From the NCBI GenBank assembly GCA_013286165.1, contig JABDGF010000005.1:1-64000 (forward strand): 64,000 nucleotides of DNA. Direction: 5' to 3'. This stretch comes from Acidobacteriota bacterium (GTDB taxonomy: Bacteria; Acidobacteriota; Terriglobia; Acidiferrales; UBA7541). Both the position numbers and the translations under genes were made by a program. Shown here in pieces: positions 49,259-59,613 of this stretch (the stretch's first letter is position 1; the number at the start of each line of letters is the position of its first letter). The notes under the pieces are model-generated. The model was not told the origin of the DNA. It worked only from the letters and a program-made list of their open reading frames with translations, and did not search any database.

Positions 49259-50662
49259 TTAGCTTGCAGAGTCAGGTCCGCCGCCGGTCGGCGCGTTGTT
49301 GTTCACCTTGATCGTCGCTCCCGGCTTCAAGGTGCGCAGCGCCTTGTAGCTGCCCGTCACGATCTCGTCGCCGGATTTGACGCCGCTCGTTATTTCGATG
49401 TCGGTCACGCCCGTGATTCCGGTTTGCACCGGGATGAACTCCGCCTTCTTGCCGCGGATCACGAATACTCCCTGCACTTCAGACTTCTGCACCGCGTCGC
49501 CAGCCGCCGCCGGTTTCGGAGCCGCCAGCGTCACGTTGCCGTTCGCGCCCTTCGCCGCTTCGTCCAAATCGCGCTGCGTGCGCACGGCCAGCGCCTGAAT
49601 CGGAATCGTCAGTACGCCATCCTTCTTAGCCGTCTGAATCTTGGCGCTAGCGGAAAGCCCGGGGCGCATCGTGTCCGGCGGGTTATCCACCACCACTACT
49701 ACCTTGAAGTCCCTTGCTTCCTGCGTGTTAGCCGTCGTCTGCGTCGTCGCCGCCTGCCCTGAAGAGCGCAAAATGGCCAACTCACCGACCTGACTCACAT
49801 GGCCCTTAAAGGTCTTCCCCGGAATCGCGTCGATCGTCACATCCGCCGGATCGCCGGACTTCACGTTCGTGATGTCCGTCTCGTCCACCTTCACTTCCGC
49901 CGTCACCACGCTCATGTCCGAGATGGTCATCAGGAAGCTGCCCTCGGCGTTCTGAATGCCGGGCACCACGTTCTCGCCCACGCGCACCGCGATGTAGCTC
50001 ACAATCCCATCAATCGGCGCCACATAAGTCGTTTTCCGCAGCACGTCCTTCGTGTGCGTCAGCACCGCGCTCGATTGGTTCAGGTTGAATCGCGCCTGCT
50101 CCCGCGCCGCCTTCACCTGCGCCACCTGCGCCTGGGCCGCGGTCAACGCCGCCGACGCGCTGTCAAAGGTCGCCTTTCCCGCGTCGTAATCCGACTTCGC
50201 GATCAGCTGCTGGTCGTACAGTTTCTGCGTCCGGTCGAAGTCAAACTTGGCCTTGGTCAGGTCCGACTGCCGCTGCGCCAGCGTCGCCACAGCCGAATCG
50301 TAATTGGCCTGCGACATCCGCATACCGGCCTCATTCGAATCGATCTGCGCCTGCTGGGCCTGCACGTCTGCACCCGGCTGTATGTTCTCTAGTTTCAGCA
50401 GGATATCGCCCTTCTTGACGTGGTCGCCCTCTTTCACCACGATCTCGGTGATCTTGCCGATGCCTTCGCCCAGCACGTTCGTGTAGTTCTTCGGGCGCAC
50501 CTCGCCCGAGGCCGTCACGATGGACGTCAGGTCGGCCTTCACCACCTTGCCGGTCTGGACTTCCACCACGCCCTTATTGGCCTGATACACGCTGTACCAG
50601 ACAATCCCGCCCAGCACCGCCACGGCGCCGATTCCTAGCGATACCTTCTGCCACGTTTTCAT
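49259..50662 (-). CDS. Efflux RND/MacA-like periplasmic adaptor
   Basis: N-terminal TM; VQTGKVVKADLTSIVTASGEVRPKNYTNVLGEGIGKITEIVVKEGDHVKKGDILLKLE; coiled coil; IDGIVSYIAVRVGENVVPG. Confidence 0.93.
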   Translation of the reverse strand: MKTWQKVSLGIGAVAVLGGIVWYSVYQANKGVVEVQTGKVVKADLTSIVTASGEVRPKNYTNVLGEGIGKITEIVVKEGDHVKKGDILLKLENIQPGADVQAQQAQIDSNEAGMRMSQANYDSAVATLAQRQSDLTKAKFDFDRTQKLYDQQLIAKSDYDAGKATFDSASAALTAAQAQVAQVKAAREQARFNLNQSSAVLTHTKDVLRKTTYVAPIDGIVSYIAVRVGENVVPGIQNAEGSFLMTISDMSVVTAEVKVDETDITNVKSGDPADVTIDAIPGKTFKGHVSQVGELAILRSSGQAATTQTTANTQEARDFKVVVVVDNPPDTMRPGLSASAKIQTAKKDGVLTIPIQALAVRTQRDLDEAAKGANGNVTLAAPKPAAAGDAVQKSEVQGVFVIRGKKAEFIPVQTGITGVTDIEITSGVKSGDEIVTGSYKALRTLKPGATIKVNNNAPTGGGPDSAS

Positions 50663-51114
50663 TTCTTCTTACCCTTGAATGTCTCTGATTGCGCCGCAAA
50701 AACGCCCTGCACATACACTACGCGCGGGCACACCGGAATGTTTCCCTTTAGACGCAGGCACGGCCGGAAAGACAGGCGCGACAATCGTTTTCGGGGCTAC
50801 CGGGGAGTCGGGCTCCACTCTGCCCGACCGACTCGAGAGACGCAATTTGGAGTGTAAACCGAATTCTCCAAGAAGTGAATCGGCATGCGATATCGCGCCG
50901 AATTTTCACCGCCCGTTGATACTCCGGTCGGTTCCATTTTGGAACCACCCCGCTACCTGTACCTACCTGTGCAAAGCTGTGGAAATCCTCGGGCAACCCC
51001 TTGCCACACAGAGGATTCCAACCCACCAAGCGCTGGGGTGAGGGCTTTCTCACGTTGACCTGTACTGGTGGACAGGTTAGACTTCTCAGCCGTATTGGGC
51101 GCAAAGGTGTAACC

Positions 51115-52878
51115 ATGAACCGTAAGGCTTCTTTTCTCGTTTTGGCATCTTTTGTAGTGGCGTTCGTGTGTGCCCCGCGTGTTTCCGCCCAGGGCGAATC
51201 CCAAAAACCGGCGCAAGGTTCATCCTCGCCGCAAGATCAGACTCCCGCCGACAAAAAAGCCGCGCAGCAAGCCAAGAAAGCCAAACAAAAGCGCGACAAA
51301 GATCTCTTCAACGAACTCGATTCGCAGTACAAGAAGTGGCTCAACGAAGACGTGATCTACATCATTTCGCCCGAAGAACGCAGCTCATTCCTGCACCTCA
51401 CGACGAACGAAGAGCGCGAACAATTCATCGAGGCCTTCTGGCAGCGCCGCAATCCCGATCCCGATTCGGCTGACAATTCCTTCAAAGAAGAGCACTACCG
51501 CCGCATCGCCTACACCAACGAACACTACTCTTCGGGTATTCCAGGCTGGAAGACCGACCGTGGCCGCATTTACATCATGTGGGGCCCTCCGGACGAAGTT
51601 CAGACCCACCCGACCGGTGGCACCTACGATCGCCCCGCTTCAGAAGGTGGCGGCGAAACTTCCACCTACCCGTTTGAAGATTGGCGCTATCGCTACCTCG
51701 AAGGTATCGGCGAAAACGTCGAAATCGAATTCGTCGATCCTACGATGAGCGGCGAATACAAGCTCACGATGGACCCCAGCGAAAAGGACGCGTTGATCAA
51801 CGTTCCCGGCGCCGGCTTGACCGAAATGGAATCCATGGGCCTCGCCAGCAAGACGGCGCGTTTCAATAACACCGACGGCACGCACGACGCGCAGCCCATC
51901 GGCTTGCTGCCCGAAACGATGCAGGAATTTTCGCGCCTCGATTTGTACGCCAAGATTCAGCAGGCGCCTCCGGTGAAATATCCTGACCTGGAGGCCGTCG
52001 TCACCTCGCGCTTGGTTCGCGATCAGGTGAAATTCCAGTACCGCACGGATTTCCTCCGCATCACGTCAGACACCGTGCTTGTACCGATCACCATTCAAAT
52101 TCCTACGCGCCAGTTGAGCTTCAAGGAAAAAGACGGCGTGGACTCCGCCTCCGTGAATCTTTTCGGACGCGTCACCAGCATTAGCGGACGCATCGTTCAG
52201 ACCTTCGAAGACAACGTGCGCCGCGACTATCCCGCCGCGCAGCTTCAGAAGTCGCTCGATACGGCGTCGATCTACCAGAAAGCTGTGCCGCTCACGCCTG
52301 GCCTGTATCGACTGGACATCGTTCTCAAAGATACCAACAACGGCAACGTCGGCGTCGTTAACGCCCGTCTCGCCGTTCCGCGCTTCGAAGACGACAACTT
52401 GTCTTCCAGCACTCTGATTCTCGCCGACCAGATCTCCCGCGTATCCGCGCACGACATCGGCCTCGGCCAGTTCGTTCTCGGCGATTTGAAAGTTCGCCCC
52501 AAGCTCGACAGCTCGTTCAGTTCTTCAGACAGCATGGGCGTCTTCCTGCAGGTCTATAACCTCAAGACCGACGAAAAGACGCACAAAGCCGATGCCAGTG
52601 TGCAATTCCGCGTTACGCGCGAGAAGGAATCCACTCCCGTGCTTTCCTTCGACGTGCCGCAGAACAACCTTCCCGAACACGGCGAAGAGCTCACGCTCGA
52701 AAATCGAATCACGCTCGGTTCGCTCTCGCCGGGCAAATACAAGCTCGAAGTTGCAATCACAGACAACATTGCCAAACAAACCATCACTCCCACTGCCGAT
52801 TTCACGGTGAAGGGTAGCGGCGCAGCAGCGCCCGCTCCGGCTCCAGTGGCGCAACAGGCAAAACCGCAAGGAAGGTAG
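51115..52878 (+). CDS. GWxTD domain-containing exported protein
   Basis: Signal peptide; LTTNEEREQFIEAFWQRRNPDPDS and PGWKTDRGRIYIMWGPPDEVQTHPTGG. Start moved to ATG 51115. Confidence 0.92.
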   Translation: MNRKASFLVLASFVVAFVCAPRVSAQGESQKPAQGSSSPQDQTPADKKAAQQAKKAKQKRDKDLFNELDSQYKKWLNEDVIYIISPEERSSFLHLTTNEEREQFIEAFWQRRNPDPDSADNSFKEEHYRRIAYTNEHYSSGIPGWKTDRGRIYIMWGPPDEVQTHPTGGTYDRPASEGGGETSTYPFEDWRYRYLEGIGENVEIEFVDPTMSGEYKLTMDPSEKDALINVPGAGLTEMESMGLASKTARFNNTDGTHDAQPIGLLPETMQEFSRLDLYAKIQQAPPVKYPDLEAVVTSRLVRDQVKFQYRTDFLRITSDTVLVPITIQIPTRQLSFKEKDGVDSASVNLFGRVTSISGRIVQTFEDNVRRDYPAAQLQKSLDTASIYQKAVPLTPGLYRLDIVLKDTNNGNVGVVNARLAVPRFEDDNLSSSTLILADQISRVSAHDIGLGQFVLGDLKVRPKLDSSFSSSDSMGVFLQVYNLKTDEKTHKADASVQFRVTREKESTPVLSFDVPQNNLPEHGEELTLENRITLGSLSPGKYKLEVAITDNIAKQTITPTADFTVKGSGAAAPAPAPVAQQAKPQGR

Positions 52879-54585
52879 ATGGGGTTTTATTCTCGCCTCG
52901 GTCGAGTTCTCTTTCTCGGCGCACTCGTATGCGCGCTGGCGATCTCTGCCAAGGCTGCGCCGGATGGTGGGAAACTCTCGGGCGTTGTTGTGGACGCCGG
53001 CGGCATCCCGCAGATGGGCGCCACCGTCATCGTCACTTCCGAAGCCGTCTTCTCGAATCTGTCATTTGAAATTCTCACCAACGACCGCGGCAAGTTTGCG
53101 GTGGGAAATCTTCCCGCCGGCTCTTACTCCATCAAGGTGACTCTCGCCGGCTTCCTGCCGTCGATCGAGCAGAACGTTCTCGTCAACGATCAGCACGTTA
53201 CCCTGTTGCAGATCGTCCTCGGCTCCGTCTTTTCTTCTTTCGATAAATTGCGTCGCGCGCCTGATCAGCAGGTCTCCACCGACGAATGGTCTTGGGTTCT
53301 CCGCAGCTCGGCCGCCACGCGTCCTGTGCTTCGCTGGCAGGATTCCAATGTCGCGATGACGAACCAAGGTCTTCCGGTCGATTTTTCGCAGCAGGGCCCT
53401 CGCGCCCGCGTTGAGTTGACGTCCGGCTCCGATCATCCCGGTTCGATCAGCGGGCTCTCCGATGCGCCCGGTACGATCGTCGGTTACGACTACGAATCCG
53501 GCGGCCTCGGCGCCGTAATCATCGCCGGGCAGTACAGCTCGGATGGCAATTTCTCTTCGAGCGGCATCGTCACGCAGTGGCTTCCCGCCGGCCAGAATGG
53601 GCCAGTCACCACGCTGCTTGTCCGTGAGACCGGTCTCGGCGATGGCGGCGCTTCGTTCCGCGGACTGCGCATGTCTCACGATGGTTCGCTCGCCGTCGGT
53701 GATCGCGTCAACATTCGCTACGGCGCGGACCTGATCATGGCGGGCTTTTCCGGCACCACCACTTCGGTTCGCCCGCGCGCGCAAGTCGCCGTGAAAATCA
53801 ATCCCACATGGCGCGCATCACTTCTGGTCGCCGAAGCGAATTGGCAAGATACGCCCACTGCCGAAGGCACGCTCCAAGGCGCCATGCAGCAGCTCGATAT
53901 GTTTCCGACGCTGCTGATGCACAATGGCCACTCCGTTCTCGACGGCGGCTTGCACGAAGAGCTGGCTCTCGAACACGACCTTGGAAAGAAGTCCACGATC
54001 ACCGCTGCGGTGTTCAACGATCAGTCGTCCAACACCGCGATCTTCGGTAAGGGTCAGGTCTCCGGTCCCGATTACCTCCCGGATTTCTTCTCGAACGTCT
54101 TCGCATATGACGGCGGCGAGATGCATTCCGGCGGCGCTCGCGTCGCGTACACCCGCAAGTTCTCCGAAGACGTCGATATGACCGTCGTATATGCCTACGC
54201 CGGCGCGCTCGCGCCAAATGGCGACGCCTCAGAAGCCGCGCTGCGCAACTTGCTCTCAACCCAGTTCCGGCAAAGCGCTGCTGCCCGAGTCTCCGCGAAG
54301 ATTCCGAAGTCCGGCACCAAAATCGTCACCAGCTACAAATGGCTCAGCGGACCCACCGTCTCGCAGCAGGATGAGTACGGCGAGTCGATGTATCGCATCG
54401 ATCCCTACTTGAGCGTCCAGATTCACCAGCGGCTGCCGAACTTCATCCCCGGCCACGCCGAGATCGTCGCCGACTGCGGCAACCTCCTCGCCCAAGGCTA
54501 CGTCACACTCAATACCAGTGATGGCGGCGTGGTTCTGATCCCCACCTATCGTTACTTCCGGGGCGGCTTAAGCTTCCAGTTCTAA
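52879..54585 (+). CDS. Carboxypeptidase-regulatory-like (CarboxypepD_reg) domain protein with probable outer-membrane beta-barrel
   Basis: Signal peptide; GKLSGVVVDAGGIPQMGATVIVTSE...RGKFAVGNLPAGSYSIKVTLAGFLP; amphipathic strand pattern and terminal Phe (GGLSFQF). Confidence 0.75.
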   Translation: MGFYSRLGRVLFLGALVCALAISAKAAPDGGKLSGVVVDAGGIPQMGATVIVTSEAVFSNLSFEILTNDRGKFAVGNLPAGSYSIKVTLAGFLPSIEQNVLVNDQHVTLLQIVLGSVFSSFDKLRRAPDQQVSTDEWSWVLRSSAATRPVLRWQDSNVAMTNQGLPVDFSQQGPRARVELTSGSDHPGSISGLSDAPGTIVGYDYESGGLGAVIIAGQYSSDGNFSSSGIVTQWLPAGQNGPVTTLLVRETGLGDGGASFRGLRMSHDGSLAVGDRVNIRYGADLIMAGFSGTTTSVRPRAQVAVKINPTWRASLLVAEANWQDTPTAEGTLQGAMQQLDMFPTLLMHNGHSVLDGGLHEELALEHDLGKKSTITAAVFNDQSSNTAIFGKGQVSGPDYLPDFFSNVFAYDGGEMHSGGARVAYTRKFSEDVDMTVVYAYAGALAPNGDASEAALRNLLSTQFRQSAAARVSAKIPKSGTKIVTSYKWLSGPTVSQQDEYGESMYRIDPYLSVQIHQRLPNFIPGHAEIVADCGNLLAQGYVTLNTSDGGVVLIPTYRYFRGGLSFQF

Positions 54586-54762
54586 CCTCGCAGCTTCTAC
54601 TGGATTCGGGAACCGAGATTCCACAATTGGTATGAGTTCTTCGAACGTGCATTTATTTTCCCGTAATCTGCTGACAATAGGCCGCTTACATATTCCGGAA
54701 TCTCTGCATTGCTGGAATTCAACGTGCTACCATTCCGCCTGGAGCTGTGCGGGTGTGCGCGA

Positions 54763-57582
54763 ATGAATGACAGTCTGCGAATGCGACTCGGTGCGGTGCT
54801 TCTGGCACTGCTGACCCTCGCCGCCGTCATTTTCGCCTTCCTGAATTTCCAGCAGCGCAGCCGCTACGTTCAGGCAGATGACGGCGTCACCTGGATGGAC
54901 TCCACTTCCGGCGTCACCGCCTGGCACGTGGTCGCCGATTCGCCCGCCTCCAAAGCCGGCATCAAGGAAGGCGACGTCGTCGAGACCGTTCGCGGCGTTC
55001 CTGTCCACCGCAGCACAGACGTCACGAAAGTTCTGTTCCGCGTCACGCCCTGGACCGAGATCCGCTACCAGCTTCGCCGCGACAATCGCACGTTCGAAAC
55101 TCCCGTCGTCACCGCACCTCAAGACACCGGCAATTCCATCGACGACTATCTGCGCATCACCGCGCTCCTTTACCTCTTCATCGGCCTTTTCATTTTCGTC
55201 CGCCGGTGGAACGCGCCGCGCGCCGTCCATTTCTACGTCTTCTGCCTCGTCTCGTTCATCCTTTACAGTTTCCACTACACCGGCAAGCTGAACGCCTTCG
55301 ACTGGAAAATTTATTGGGGCAACGTGATCGCGCTGCTCCTGCAGCCCGCGCTGCTCGTTCACTTCGCACTCGTTTTCCCGGAGCGCCGCGGCACCCTCTG
55401 GCCCAAGCTCCTCGCGGTTTACACGCCGCCCGCCGCGCTGCTCACGCTGCATATCTTCATCGCCACCGGCACGCTCGACTTTTTGCCCTCGATCACCACG
55501 CAGCGCTGGCTCGATCAAATGGAGCTTGCCTATCTCGGCGCGTACTTCCTGCTCGCGGCCGGAATTTTCCTCGCGAGTTATTTCCGCGCTCCCAGCGGCG
55601 TCCTGCGCCAGCAGCTCAAGTGGGTCACCGGCGGCACGTTCGCCGGCATCACGCCGTTCCTGCTTTTCTACATCGTTCCGTTTTTCTTCGGCTTCGTCCC
55701 CTCATCCTGGATGAAGGTCTGCGTCTTCTCGCTCGCGCTCATCCCGCTCTGCTTCGGCTACGCCATCATTCGCTACCGCTTGATGGACGTGGACATCATC
55801 TTCAAGCGCGGCCTCTCGTACACATTCGCGACGGCCACCGTAGTCGGCATCTACTTCGCCATCATCGCGATCATCGGCGAAATGGCGCATCGCCCGGGTC
55901 TTTCCACTGGCCCCGCCGGCGCTGTGATCGCCATCGTTGTCGCCGCGTTCTTGATTGAGCCACTCCGCGTCGGCGTGCAAGCGCGCCTCGATCGCTTCTT
56001 TTATCGCGATCGCCTTGACTACCGCCGCACCCTGATCGAATTCGGCCGTACGCTCACCAACGAAGTCCGCCTCGAGCCGCTCGTCGCCTCCGTGCTCGAC
56101 CGCGTCTCGCAAACGCTGCTCGTCGATCGCCTCGCGATCTTCCTAGAAGACGAATCGAATCCCGGCCACTTCGTGCTCTCGCGCTCCATGGGAGTTCGCC
56201 CCGAAGGCCCGCTCGATTTGAATTTCCTCGATCCGGCGAATCCCGCGCTCCAGAGCGGCTGCCTGTTTTTCGAATCTACGCGCGCGGCCGCCGACCTGCA
56301 GCCTTCCGTCCGCCGCACGCTCGAAGAACTCGACCTCAATTACTTCATCGCCTGTCGTTTCCGCGAACGCGTCGTCGCCGTCCTCGGCCTCGGCAAGACG
56401 GTCGATGGCGACTACCTCTCGAGCGACGACCTTGAACTCCTCAGCACCATCGCCGGCTACGTCGCCATCGCTATCGAGAATGCCCGCCTCTACTCGTCGC
56501 TCGAGCAAAAAGCCGTGCAGATCGAGCGCCTCAAAGATTTCAGCGAAAATATCGTCGAGTCGCTCAATATCGGCGTTCTCACGATCGACCTCGAAGACCG
56601 CATCGAGTCCTGGAATCCGCAGATCGAAGATTTGCTCGCCGTGCCGCGCGCCGAAGCCATTGGCCGCAAGCTCGAAGACATTCTTCCCTCGGATCTCGTC
56701 GCCGAAATCAACGCGCACGCCTCAAGCGATCGCGTCGCCGGTATTTACAAATACCGCCTCAACGCGCGCTCGAATCGTCATCTCGTCGTCAATGCGTCCA
56801 TCGCGCCGCTCGTCGGAAAATCCGGCGCGCGCCTCGGCCGCCTAATCCTTCTCGACGACATCACGCAGCGCGTTCGCATGGAAGATCAGCTCGTGCAAAC
56901 CGAGAAGCTCACCTCGCTGGGCCTTCTCGCCGCGGGCGTCGCGCACGAAGTGAACACTCCGCTCGCCGTGATCTCGAATTACATCCAGATGCTCGCGAAA
57001 CAAATTCCTGCCGACGATCCGCGCCAGAAAACAATCGAACGCATCGTCAAGCAGACTTTCCGCGCCAGCGAAATCGTCAACAACCTTCTGAATTTCTCGC
57101 GCACCGGCGCCGCCGAATTCGTCGAAGTCGATATCAACTCCGTCCTCGAAGAAACTTTGACGCTCGTCCAGCATCCATTCAAGACGGCCCAAGTGAACGT
57201 GATCAAGAATTACAACGAAACGCTGCCCCCGGTTCTCGGCTCGATGACGCGCCTACAGCAGGTCTTCCTCAATCTTTTCATGAACGCGCGCGACTCCATG
57301 CCACAGGGCGGCATGCTTGAAGTCCGCACCGGCGCGCACAATGGCTCGGTCGAAATCGAAGTCACAGACACCGGATCGGGAATCCCGCCCGAACATTTGC
57401 AGAGAATTTTTGATCCGTTCTTCACCACGAAGTCCGTCGGCAAGGGCACCGGCCTCGGCCTCTCGGTGAGCTACGGAATTATCAAAGAACACGCGGGCAA
57501 AGTTGACGTCCGCTCCACGCCGGGCAAGGGCACATCCTTCCGGCTCGAATTTCCCGTAGCCAGGAAACCGGTCCATGCCTAA
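54763..57582 (+). CDS. Membrane histidine kinase: PDZ-like + multi-TM + GAF + PAS + HisKA/HATPase
   Basis: PDZ-like [28 protein letters not shown] block; [62 protein letters not shown]. Start placed at [10 protein letters not shown]. Confidence 0.92.
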   Translation: MNDSLRMRLGAVLLALLTLAAVIFAFLNFQQRSRYVQADDGVTWMDSTSGVTAWHVVADSPASKAGIKEGDVVETVRGVPVHRSTDVTKVLFRVTPWTEIRYQLRRDNRTFETPVVTAPQDTGNSIDDYLRITALLYLFIGLFIFVRRWNAPRAVHFYVFCLVSFILYSFHYTGKLNAFDWKIYWGNVIALLLQPALLVHFALVFPERRGTLWPKLLAVYTPPAALLTLHIFIATGTLDFLPSITTQRWLDQMELAYLGAYFLLAAGIFLASYFRAPSGVLRQQLKWVTGGTFAGITPFLLFYIVPFFFGFVPSSWMKVCVFSLALIPLCFGYAIIRYRLMDVDIIFKRGLSYTFATATVVGIYFAIIAIIGEMAHRPGLSTGPAGAVIAIVVAAFLIEPLRVGVQARLDRFFYRDRLDYRRTLIEFGRTLTNEVRLEPLVASVLDRVSQTLLVDRLAIFLEDESNPGHFVLSRSMGVRPEGPLDLNFLDPANPALQSGCLFFESTRAAADLQPSVRRTLEELDLNYFIACRFRERVVAVLGLGKTVDGDYLSSDDLELLSTIAGYVAIAIENARLYSSLEQKAVQIERLKDFSENIVESLNIGVLTIDLEDRIESWNPQIEDLLAVPRAEAIGRKLEDILPSDLVAEINAHASSDRVAGIYKYRLNARSNRHLVVNASIAPLVGKSGARLGRLILLDDITQRVRMEDQLVQTEKLTSLGLLAAGVAHEVNTPLAVISNYIQMLAKQIPADDPRQKTIERIVKQTFRASEIVNNLLNFSRTGAAEFVEVDINSVLEETLTLVQHPFKTAQVNVIKNYNETLPPVLGSMTRLQQVFLNLFMNARDSMPQGGMLEVRTGAHNGSVEIEVTDTGSGIPPEHLQRIFDPFFTTKSVGKGTGLGLSVSYGIIKEHAGKVDVRSTPGKGTSFRLEFPVARKPVHA

Positions 57583-59056
57583 GGGCACAATCCTCGTCGT
57601 TGACGACGAGATCGAAATCCGCGAAGGCCTCGAAGCCCTCCTGACTTCGGAAAGCTTCGACGTTACGCTCGCCGAAAATGGCGAAGCAGGCCTTCAGAAA
57701 CTCGAGGATCGCCCGTTCGATCTTTTGCTTCTTGACGTAAGCTTGCCCGGCCGCAACGGCATCGAACTGCTGCGCGAAATTCGCGCGCGCGATCCGCAAC
57801 TCGCCGTCATCTTGATCACCGCCTTCGGCTCCATCGATATGGCTCGCGCCGCATTCAAAGGTGGCGCGCAGGATTTCATCACCAAGCCGTGGTCCAACGA
57901 CGAACTCATCGCCACGGTCTCGCTCGCGATCGAAGGCCGCCGCCTCCGCGACGAAAACGTTCAGCTCAAGCGCGCCCTGAAGCAGCGCTACAACTTTCCA
58001 AACATCGTCGGCAAGAGCGACAAGATGCAGGCCGTGCTCGACCTCGTCACACAGGTCGCGCCGTCGCGCTCCACCGTTCTGCTCAGCGGCGAAAGCGGCA
58101 CCGGTAAAGAAGTCATCGCCAAAGCGATTCACTCCGCTTCCACGCGCACAGACAAAGCCTTCATCCCCATCAACACCGGCTCGATTCCCGTCGATCTTCT
58201 CGAATCGCAGCTCTTCGGCCACGTGAAGGGCGCCTTCACCAGCGCCGTCGCCTCGAAAAAAGGTCTTTTCGAAGTCGCCGACCAGGGCACAATTTTCTTC
58301 GACGAAATTTCCACCGTCAGCACCGAAACGCAGGCCAAGCTTCTGCGCGTCATTCAAGAGCGCGAGTTTATGCGCCTCGGCGGCACCGAAACGATAAAAG
58401 TCGACGTCCGCATTCTCGCCGCGTCCAACGAAGACCTCCGCAAGCTCGTCCGCGAAGGCCGCTTCCGCGAAGATTTGTTTCACCGGCTCAACGTGATCTC
58501 CATTCACTTGCCGCCGCTTCGCGAACGCAAGGAAGACATCCCGCTACTCGTCGATCGCTTCCTGAAGCAATATTGCCAGGACAACGGCAAGCCAGTTCGC
58601 ACGTTCACCAACGGCGCGATGAAGCTGCTCGTCGATTACGATTTTCCGGGCAATGTGCGCGAGCTCGAAAATGCCGTCGAACGCGCCGTTGTTCTTTCCA
58701 CGCAGGAACACATGGACGCGGACCTGCTCCCCGAAGCGATCCGCACGCGCGAAATCGTTCGCGGCGTCCGCCTGCAGCTCAATGAATTTCTGCCGTCGCT
58801 CCCGGGCGAAGCCGGCGGCCGCGAAACTTCTCCCTCTCTATTCGCCATTCTCGAGGAAGTCGAGCGCCGCATCATCGTGGACATGCTCGAGCGCACCAAC
58901 TGGAACCAGACCGAAGCCTCCGAACGCTTCCAGGTCCCGCTGAGCACGCTAAATCAAAAAATTAAACGCCTAGGCATCGAAACGCGCCGCCGCAACCCCT
59001 CCGCGCGCCCCTTCGACGACGACCCTCCCACCACCAACTTCGCCGCCAACTGCTAG
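57575..59056 (+). CDS. Sigma54-dependent response regulator (NtrC family)
   Basis: REC, GESGTGKEVIAKAIH, ELFHG-region GHVKGAFTSA, GTIFFDEIS, C-terminal Fis HTH; overlaps the HK stop by 8 nt. Confidence 0.95.
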   Translation: MPKGTILVVDDEIEIREGLEALLTSESFDVTLAENGEAGLQKLEDRPFDLLLLDVSLPGRNGIELLREIRARDPQLAVILITAFGSIDMARAAFKGGAQDFITKPWSNDELIATVSLAIEGRRLRDENVQLKRALKQRYNFPNIVGKSDKMQAVLDLVTQVAPSRSTVLLSGESGTGKEVIAKAIHSASTRTDKAFIPINTGSIPVDLLESQLFGHVKGAFTSAVASKKGLFEVADQGTIFFDEISTVSTETQAKLLRVIQEREFMRLGGTETIKVDVRILAASNEDLRKLVREGRFREDLFHRLNVISIHLPPLRERKEDIPLLVDRFLKQYCQDNGKPVRTFTNGAMKLLVDYDFPGNVRELENAVERAVVLSTQEHMDADLLPEAIRTREIVRGVRLQLNEFLPSLPGEAGGRETSPSLFAILEEVERRIIVDMLERTNWNQTEASERFQVPLSTLNQKIKRLGIETRRRNPSARPFDDDPPTTNFAANC

Positions 59057-59177
59057 TGGAATAGCCTGCCGCGCAGGCTGTCCTCCAACGACCACACCTC
59101 GACGTGAGATCACAATCGCGCGCGGACAAATCCCACAACGACACATTGCCTTCGTCTCACGAGCTTCTCCTACAACC

Positions 59178-59240
59178 CCGTCATCCAGCTTGTCCTGAGC
59201 GGAGCGAAGGGAGCGCCATTCACGGCCCGAAGGATCTTTC
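59178..59240. repeat. Single copy resembling the dispersed GTCATCCTGAGCGnAGCGAAGGATCT-type intergenic element
   Basis: CCGTCATCCAGCTTGTCCTGAGCGGAGCGAAGGGAGCGCCATTCACGGCCCGAAGGATCTTTC; resembles an intergenic motif I recall from many genomes. Only one copy seen here. Confidence 0.4.
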
Positions 59241-59289
59241 TTCTCTTTTGTAATTGCACAACAAGGCAGGCCAACCACTTCACTGCAAC

Positions 59290-59613
59290 CTACTTCGCAG
59301 ACGTCTCCAACGCCAACGTCACCCGCTTCAATTCCCGCACATCTCGAATACTCCACCCACTCCCCAACTCCCCCGTGAGCCGCGCATTCACCTCATCCAC
59401 GCTCAGTCCATTCACCGATGCGACAAACGCGCCCCACTCCTCCACTACTCGATTTCTCTCTTCCGCATTCGCATCCTCGCAAAACGCCCGCGCCGCCGCC
59501 GCCGGCGTTCCGTACTCATCCTCATAATCCTGATTCAAATACGCGCGAACGAATGCCCGCAACGCCGCAAACTGCTGCGCCTTTCCACTCGTCTCTTCCG
59601 TCATCGCGGACAC
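59290..59613 (-). CDS. CdiI-like immunity protein
   Basis: FVRAYLNQDYEDEYGTPAAAARAFCEDANAEERNRVVEEWGAFVA matches the pattern of CDI immunity proteins; overlaps the toxin 3' end by 13 nt. Confidence 0.75.
   Translation of the reverse strand: MSAMTEETSGKAQQFAALRAFVRAYLNQDYEDEYGTPAAAARAFCEDANAEERNRVVEEWGAFVASVNGLSVDEVNARLTGELGSGWSIRDVRELKRVTLALETSAK

Noticed and set aside
59063-59079. AGCCTGC-CGC-GCAGGCT hairpin after the sigma54 regulator as an intrinsic terminator
   Set aside because: Good 7-bp stem but no T-tract on either strand; cannot be called a terminator from sequence alone.
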